6,537 bases of DNA, taken from contig JAFAEX010000086.1 of NCBI GenBank assembly GCA_023423795.1, positions 1 to 6,537 of the forward strand, in the 5' to 3' direction. Every line of letters begins with the position of its first letter. Position 1 is the stretch's first letter. Shown piece after piece: positions 3,701 through 6,537 of the stretch. Under the pieces are notes generated by a model that was not told where the DNA came from, ran no database searches, and saw only the letters and a list, made by a program, of their open reading frames with translations. This DNA comes from Chloroflexota bacterium (GTDB lineage Bacteria; Chloroflexota; Chloroflexia; Thermomicrobiales; UBA6265). The position numbers and the translations under genes are program-made.

Positions 3701-6537
3701 TCACCCGCTGGTTCTCGGAGACGGTTTCGGCGAACACGGTGGCCGGCTGGGTCGTCAACGCGTCGGCGTGGCTGCTGGCGGCCGGGATCAACCTGCTGAC
3801 CGGGATGAAGACGGGCGCCGAAACCGCGTGGGGGACGCTGCGGACCTGGCTGACCGACACGCTGAAGGCGGATACGTTCACGGCGTTCCTCGCGACGGCG
3901 GCGACGTGGCTGCTGAAGGCCGGCGACGACCTGATCGGCGGGATGAAGGCCGGGGCCGAGACGGCGTGGGGGACGCTCACGACGTGGGTCGAAGAGAACA
4001 TCAACGCCGAGCAGGCAGCGGCGCTGTTGGGTGACGTCACGACGTGGCTGGAGCAGAAGGGCAAGGACCTGCTCGGCGGGCTGAAGAGCGGGGCGGAAAC
4101 CTACTGGACGGACACGGCAAAGCCATGGCTGGAAGGGCTGCCGACGGAGGCGACGGAGGCCATCGGGGCGCTGGCGGGCAAGTTCACGGGCATCGGGACG
4201 GCGGCGATCAGCAGCCTCAAGAGCGGCGCGGAGACGTTTTGGACGGACACGGCGAAACCCTACATCGAGGGGCTGCCGGGCGAGATCGTGACGCTGTTCG
4301 ACGGCCTCAAGGACGAGATGAAGAAGGTCGGCGGCAACATCCTCGCCGGCATCAAGCAGGGCATCCTCGACGGCTGGACCGCGTTCGAGACCTGGTTCAA
4401 GGAGCAGATCGGGAAGATCCCGCTGGTCGGGAACATGGCGGTCGATGCGAAGTCGCCGGCGCGGAAGTTGATGCCGGTGGGGCGCAACATCATCGACGGC
4501 ATCGCGGTCGGCGCGGAGCAGCGGGCCGGGGCGCTGCGGGACACGGTCGGCGGGATCGTCGGCGGGATGGCGTCGCAGGCCGACATCGCCGCCAAGCGGC
4601 TCCAGAAGATGGCGGGCCGAGGCCGGGGCGTCGATTGGGCGACCGACCGGGTGTTCGGGATGTTCCCCGACGCCAAGCCCGGCGGCTGGCTGACCGACGT
4701 CATCAACGCGACCACGTTCAAGGACCAGGCGGCGAAGAGCGGCCGGGCGGTCGGGGAGGCCATCGCGGACGGCACGGCGGCCGGGGTGACGGGCAAGGCG
4801 CGGGACGTGGCGACCGCCGCGCAGCGGGTGGTGCGGGACGCCATCGCGGCGGCGCGGCGGGAGGCCGAGATCGCGTCTCCCAGCAAGCGGGCGGCGCGGG
4901 AGGTCGGCGAGCCCATCGTGGCCGGGGTGGCGGGCGGGATCGATGCCGGGTCCGAGGTGGTGGCCGTCGTCACCCAGAAGATGATCCGCAAGGCCGCGCA
5001 GCGGGCCCTCAAGGAAGCGAAGAAGGCGATCGACGTCGGCACGCGCTTCGGCGAGATGTTCGATTTGGGCTTGCTGGCGAGCGAGCCGAAAACGATCGAG
5101 GGCGCGCGGCACCTGATGGAACGGATGGTCGCGGAGGCCCGGGGCGCGGTCGCCAAGGCGCAGGCCCGGATCAAGGGGCTGGAGCTGGTCTTCGGGGTGC
5201 AGGCGGGCCAGCAGGACGCGGCGCGGCGGGCGGCCGACGAGCAGGCCGGCGCGATGCTGGACGCCTACAAGAGCGCCGCCGAGAAGGCGAAGGAGATGGT
5301 CGCGAAGATCCAGGCGCGCGATCCGTGGTGGGTGCCGCCGGCGGACGCGGCCAGCCCGGAGGCGCTCATCACGGCGATCCAGGCGCAACTGGACGCGCTG
5401 GGGCCGATCGACCCGCCGAAGCCGGGGACGGCGGCGGCGGACGCGCTGACCGAGCAGATCGACCGCTGGGTGCGGGAGGCCGAAGCGGCGGAAGCGGCGC
5501 GGAAGGCGCAGGCGGACGCCGACGCGGCGGCGCAGGCGGCGGCGCAGCGGGCGCAGGTCGACCGGGAAAAGGCGGCGGCCGCGGCGGCGATGGTGACGGC
5601 GGCGGAAAAGGCCGTGGCCGGCGCGCGGCGGGACGTGAACAAAGCGACCGGCGCCGAGGCGAAGGCGGCGGCGAAGGCCGTGCTCGCCGAAGAGCAGAAG
5701 CGGCTGGCGCTGACGCGGGACCTGCTGGCGGCGCAGCAGGCGGTGGTGCACGCGACGACCGACGCGCAGCGGGAGATCGCGGAGTTCAACGTCCAGGCGG
5801 TGCAGCAGCAGCTCGACCGGCTGGCCGAAGCCGACGCCGCCGGGGCGTTCGCGGACGCGTTTGCCAAGGGGATGCAGCGGGCGCAGGAGCAGGCCGAGCG
5901 CAAGGCCGAACGGATCGAAAAGCGGCTGGCGAAGGCGGCCGAGAAGGCGGCGAAGAGCGGCCGGTCGGCCGGCAAGGGGTTCGGCGACGAGATGGCAGAC
6001 GGCTTCGCCCGGAGCGGGGCCGACCAGAAGATCGAGAAGGAGGCGAAGAAGGCGACCGAGCGGGCAGGACGGGTCAACGCGGAGCCGGACGGGCGCCGGA
6101 TCGCCGGGTCGGTGGCCGGCGGGTTCGAGAACGGCAACCTCGGCGGGCGGCTGGAGCGGGAGGCGCGGCAGGCGGCGAACCAGGCGGGCGGCGTCAACGC
6201 CAACCCGGCCGGGCGGGCGCTGGCGGATTCGCTGGCGGACGGGTTCGCGAACCGGCTGGGGAGCAACGCGATTGCGGTGCCGGTGCGCAAGGCGATCAAC
6301 GCGGCCGGCGAGGACGCGGGCACGCAGGGATCGGCGCTCGGGCGGGCGATCGCGACCGGGATCGGCGACGGGATTTCGGGCCGGGCAGCCTACGTGAACA
6401 AGGCGATGAAGGCGCTGATCGACGGCGCGATCGCGGCCGGGAAGAGCGCGGCGGGGGTCAAGTCGCCGTCGCGGCTGTTCCGGGACGAGCTTGGCGTGCC
6501 GATCGGGCAGGGCGTGGCGCTGGGGATCGACGACGAG
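736..6537 (+). CDS. Tail tape measure protein, TP901 type (partial; runs off the right edge)
   Basis: At least 1934 residues with no stop. The TMP spans the tail lumen, sets tail length during assembly and is ejected ahead of the DNA at infection. I chose GTG 736, one base after the stop at 732-734. The protein then begins 'VATRVADLEVGIGVSG', typical of TMP N-termini, whereas the first in-frame ATG (940) would remove that part. No strong ribosome binding site precedes it, which suggests translational coupling. Order of parts: N-terminal helices (1-68); a hydrophobic helix (69-99); the TP901-type core (about 102-351); a membrane-like stretch (508-549); Trp-containing 46-residue repeats (829-1225); glycine-module region (1240-1402); predicted coiled coil (1573-1742); 40-residue repeats (1742-1890); and an S-P motif at 1910. 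No lysozyme or peptidase motif is visible in the part shown. Composition is dominated by Ala, Gly, Arg and Glu. Identity as a TMP is secure; the C-terminus is unseen. Confidence 0.95.
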   Translation, partial: MATRVADLEVGIGVSGAESAVGGIRKVSEAVDGAGKRAGDAAGGVGRFGDAAESSGRKADAGGLRIGKMAAGFATAAAAATAAIAAVRGVTGAITGAISTTMDFDKQLSGIASVGGADAAGRLGDIRAAALEMGASTSFSALEAAAGMEEMIKAGMSVETVLGGAAQAALDLAAASGTPVAESAEIMSTVMNVFGETMTQFATEGEKANHIANLLAQAANASATDVHDLGYSLAASAAVARGFGVDADSLATSLAILAQNGLKGSDAGTSFKSMLLSMTNMSKPTKAALKELGLSAQSFVDSTGQFVGVEPMFDILRGAMEDAGYSAMDVNNTLSQIFGSDGGRAAQIFFRTNEAGWDAMREGMDNAGTVGEQAAVRLDNLAGDVEELTGAMETLSIAGGSLFTPLLRSATQAATRLVNVGNEIMADIAKGMELGLSAPDAAVRAIGMALSQAFGRGTGARLRQTWKAIRDGAKAAAAALRPVRDAVAGAFGWLLERGTQVKAALSGIAAGFGIFLAVKGAVAVVGAVLATVSSPILLIAAALGTLGVAYQQNWLGFGDAVNRVAGFVSEKLAGLWGLVETGIGTFRRLIDAGFNPFEAAVKTVAGVVALNFGRDNPLVGFFFRVLDAGRAAAGWVSGTLLPVLGTVRDYFVDVASGSGYLNAAFERLPSGIQPIVKLFGTWVQVIRRVVEGFRAGGLSGAIEAFLAQVPHLIRSYEGWIGQLLSTSLAILGRVKDAFLGLPWREIAGVVGRGLGWLAEQATRHGPRILRALWDGLKGLGGIVREAFASVDWPAVLSRGLTGLAEIGAKAKALIQGVDWGGLAGTVADYGAALLGKIADGASAAWTGTVAPWFRRTVTAENVGALIGTVGKWLFDHGKDLLGGLRDGAVAAWDAFLGWLGVRVSEEECYDAIDGADIGNWLLQAGKDLMRGLAKGFESAWPEATRWLRENVTAENVKKPFAAAGTWLLGVGGAILGGLAAGARSAWGGFTRWFSETVSANTVAGWVVNASAWLLAAGINLLTGMKTGAETAWGTLRTWLTDTLKADTFTAFLATAATWLLKAGDDLIGGMKAGAETAWGTLTTWVEENINAEQAAALLGDVTTWLEQKGKDLLGGLKSGAETYWTDTAKPWLEGLPTEATEAIGALAGKFTGIGTAAISSLKSGAETFWTDTAKPYIEGLPGEIVTLFDGLKDEMKKVGGNILAGIKQGILDGWTAFETWFKEQIGKIPLVGNMAVDAKSPARKLMPVGRNIIDGIAVGAEQRAGALRDTVGGIVGGMASQADIAAKRLQKMAGRGRGVDWATDRVFGMFPDAKPGGWLTDVINATTFKDQAAKSGRAVGEAIADGTAAGVTGKARDVATAAQRVVRDAIAAARREAEIASPSKRAAREVGEPIVAGVAGGIDAGSEVVAVVTQKMIRKAAQRALKEAKKAIDVGTRFGEMFDLGLLASEPKTIEGARHLMERMVAEARGAVAKAQARIKGLELVFGVQAGQQDAARRAADEQAGAMLDAYKSAAEKAKEMVAKIQARDPWWVPPADAASPEALITAIQAQLDALGPIDPPKPGTAAADALTEQIDRWVREAEAAEAARKAQADADAAAQAAAQRAQVDREKAAAAAAMVTAAEKAVAGARRDVNKATGAEAKAAAKAVLAEEQKRLALTRDLLAAQQAVVHATTDAQREIAEFNVQAVQQQLDRLAEADAAGAFADAFAKGMQRAQEQAERKAERIEKRLAKAAEKAAKSGRSAGKGFGDEMADGFARSGADQKIEKEAKKATERAGRVNAEPDGRRIAGSVAGGFENGNLGGRLEREARQAANQAGGVNANPAGRALADSLADGFANRLGSNAIAVPVRKAINAAGEDAGTQGSALGRAIATGIGDGISGRAAYVNKAMKALIDGAIAAGKSAAGVKSPSRLFRDELGVPIGQGVALGIDDE
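1039..1788 (+). other. TP901-type tape measure core domain (within the TMP)
   Basis: Residues about 102-351 match the conserved core of TP901-family tape measure proteins as I know it. The region starts 'MDFDKQLSGIASVGG' and is followed by 'EMGASTSFSALEAAAGMEEM'. It continues with a Ser/Ala-rich stretch around 'NASATDVHDLGYSLAASA' and the motif 'GLKGSDAGTSFKSML', and it ends near 'LSQIFGSDGGRAAQIFF'. The order and spacing of these motifs are the main basis for naming the gene. This is the only part of the TMP with clear family-wide conservation; the rest is repeat or low-complexity helix. Confidence 0.85.
2257..2382 (+). other. Long hydrophobic segment of the TMP (possible membrane-spanning pair)
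   Basis: Residues about 508-549 are almost entirely Ala, Val, Leu, Ile, Gly and Phe, with one lysine (519) and a Ser-Ser-Pro turn at 533-535 dividing the stretch into two possible helices. Such segments are common in siphovirus TMPs and are thought to insert into the host membrane when the TMP is ejected. The membrane role here is inferred from composition only. Confidence 0.6.
3220..4410 (+). repeat. Nine-copy tandem repeat of about 46 residues (138 bp) in the TMP
   Basis: The anchor motif is [L/I/M]-x-x-G-x-x-x-x-W. It starts at residues 837, 884, 932, 978, 1024, 1070, 1116, 1161 and 1206, giving periods of 47, 48, 46, 46, 46, 46, 45 and 45. The Gly at +3 and the Trp at +8 are kept in all nine copies. 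The clearest copies read 'GMKTGAETAWGTL', 'GMKAGAETAWGTL' and 'GLKSGAETYW'. Most of the earlier units add 'TVTAENV'-like and 'TWLLxAG'-like segments. Copies 7 and 8 share a second element, 'WTDTAKP' followed by 'EGLP', exactly 135 bp apart with a 14-base identical run. Tandem repeats with fixed aromatic positions are known in other TMPs. The units probably represent a fixed increment of tail length. Confidence 0.9.
4447..4515 (+). repeat. S-P / glycine module, copy 1 (TMP residues 1238-1260)
   Basis: The sequence 'AKSPARKLMPVG' is followed by the 12-residue glycine module 'GRNIIDGIAVGA'. The general form is S-P-[S/A]-[K/R], then G-x-x-I-x-x-G-[I/V]-A-x-G. This motif is familiar in tape measure proteins of siphoviruses, often near the C-terminus. 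Here it lies about 30 residues after the last 46-residue repeat and may mark the end of one module of the protein. Confidence 0.7.
4870..4941 (+). repeat. S-P / glycine module, copy 2 (TMP residues 1379-1402)
   Basis: The sequence 'IASPSKRAAREVG' is followed by 'GEPIVAGVAGGI'. It has the same spacing as the other copies (Ser to first Gly 10 residues; 9 in copy 1, 10 in copy 3). It precedes a Lys/Arg-rich helical region ('KMIRKAAQRALKEAKKAI') that leads to the coiled coil. Confidence 0.75.
5452..5961 (+). other. Predicted long coiled coil of the TMP (residues about 1573-1742)
   Basis: The stretch is dominated by Ala, Glu, Lys, Arg and Gln, is almost free of glycine and proline for long runs, and has recurring hydrophobic residues in heptad-like spacing ('EEQKRLALTRDLLAAQQAV', 'VQAVQQQLDRLAEAD', 'RIEKRLAKAAEKAAK'). 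It would form an extended rod, as expected of the region of a TMP that spans the tail lumen. It lies between the second S-P module and the 40-residue repeats. The assignment rests on composition and reading the heptads by eye. Confidence 0.6.
5959..6405 (+). repeat. Tandem repeat of about 40 residues (120 bp) near the right edge of the TMP
   Basis: The 12-residue glycine module recurs at residues 1746 ('GKGFGDEMADGF'), 1786 ('GRRIAGSVAGGF'), 1826 ('GRALADSLADGF') and 1869 ('GRAIATGIGDGI'), with periods of 40, 40 and 43. Between copies 1-3 lies a charged linker with 'AGRVNAEPD' and then 'AGGVNANPA'. The repeat is diverged at DNA level but clear in protein. It is distinct from the Trp-containing 46-residue repeat, as it contains no Trp and has a different period. 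Confidence 0.75.
6457..6528 (+). repeat. S-P / glycine module, copy 3 (TMP residues 1908-1931)
   Basis: The sequence 'VKSPSRLFRDELG' is followed by 'GVPIGQGVALGI', the best match of the three to the S-P motif known from other tape measure proteins. It lies at the right window edge. In many TMPs this motif is near the C-terminus, so the gene may end not far beyond, but its repeated use here makes that prediction weak. Confidence 0.75.

Noticed and set aside
2778..4034. A 418-codon open frame on the plus strand inside the TMP
   Set aside because: Its translation is Gly/Arg/Ala-rich without motifs, in a shifted frame over the Trp repeats. The TMP frame through the same bases carries the nine-copy repeat, so this is a shadow.
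3220..4410. The regular repeat array as a possible CRISPR array or noncoding tandem repeat
   Set aside because: The periods are multiples of three in a continuous open frame. The conservation is at protein level with diverged DNA, and there are no short identical repeats separated by unique spacers.
685..5751. A 1688-codon open frame on the minus strand
   Set aside because: It lies exactly opposite the TMP in codon register. It is open because the TMP lacks TTA, CTA and TCA codons. Its translation is Arg/Pro/Gln-rich low complexity with no recognisable domain.
5265..6323. A 352-codon minus-strand open frame
   Set aside because: It is an Ala/Ser/Arg low-complexity translation opposite the coiled coil. 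It has no convincing start context and no domain, so I read it as a composition artefact.
5861..6397. A 178-codon plus-strand open frame in the +2 frame
   Set aside because: It is almost pure Arg/Gly/Ser/Thr and is explained by GC-rich codons of the TMP in another frame.
1..6537. A hidden defence system, toxin-antitoxin pair or other accessory cassette
   Set aside because: After both strands were examined, all of the sequence from 49 onward is accounted for by the chaperone, its extension and the TMP, and the gaps are too short for another gene.

Overview
The window is a piece of a very GC-rich tailed-phage or prophage genome. It is read entirely from the + strand and covers the start of a siphovirus-type tail module. 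The order is tail assembly chaperone, its -1 frameshift extension, then a very long tail tape measure protein (TMP). The extreme GC content and the near-absence of A/T-ending codons suggest a high-GC host. An actinobacterium is the usual expectation, but other high-GC phyla cannot be excluded. No integrase, host gene or tRNA is present, so free phage and prophage cannot be told apart.

Layout: bases 1-48 hold only the leader and a strong ribosome binding site. Bases 49-480 encode a 143-residue chaperone-like protein. Its end overlaps an A-AAA slip site (456-459), followed by a 14-bp imperfect hairpin (460-495) that places the chaperone's own stop codon in the loop. This arrangement looks like the lambda G/GT type of programmed -1 frameshift. 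Slippage would give a 228-residue fusion ending at 734. The downstream segment (ATG at 513) has no convincing ribosome binding site of its own. One base after its stop codon, a GTG at 736 opens the TMP, which stays open to the right edge (at least 1934 codons).

The TMP has recognisable parts. These are a short N-terminal helix region, a TP901-type core domain (about residues 102-351) and a long hydrophobic stretch (about 508-549). Next come nine copies of a tryptophan-containing repeat of about 46 residues (about 829-1225), an Ala/Glu/Lys/Arg-rich predicted coiled coil (about 1573-1742), and a 40-residue repeat block (about 1742-1890). A glycine-rich 12-residue module occurs eight times across the C-terminal 700 residues, and three of the copies follow an S-P motif. 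The C-terminus lies beyond the window.

How the parts should work together, from knowledge of such modules: the chaperone and its frameshifted form coat the TMP and recruit tail tube protein. The TMP sets tail length and is later released during DNA injection. No unrelated accessory system is visible. The points most worth a second look are the frameshift signal and the repeat architecture of the TMP.
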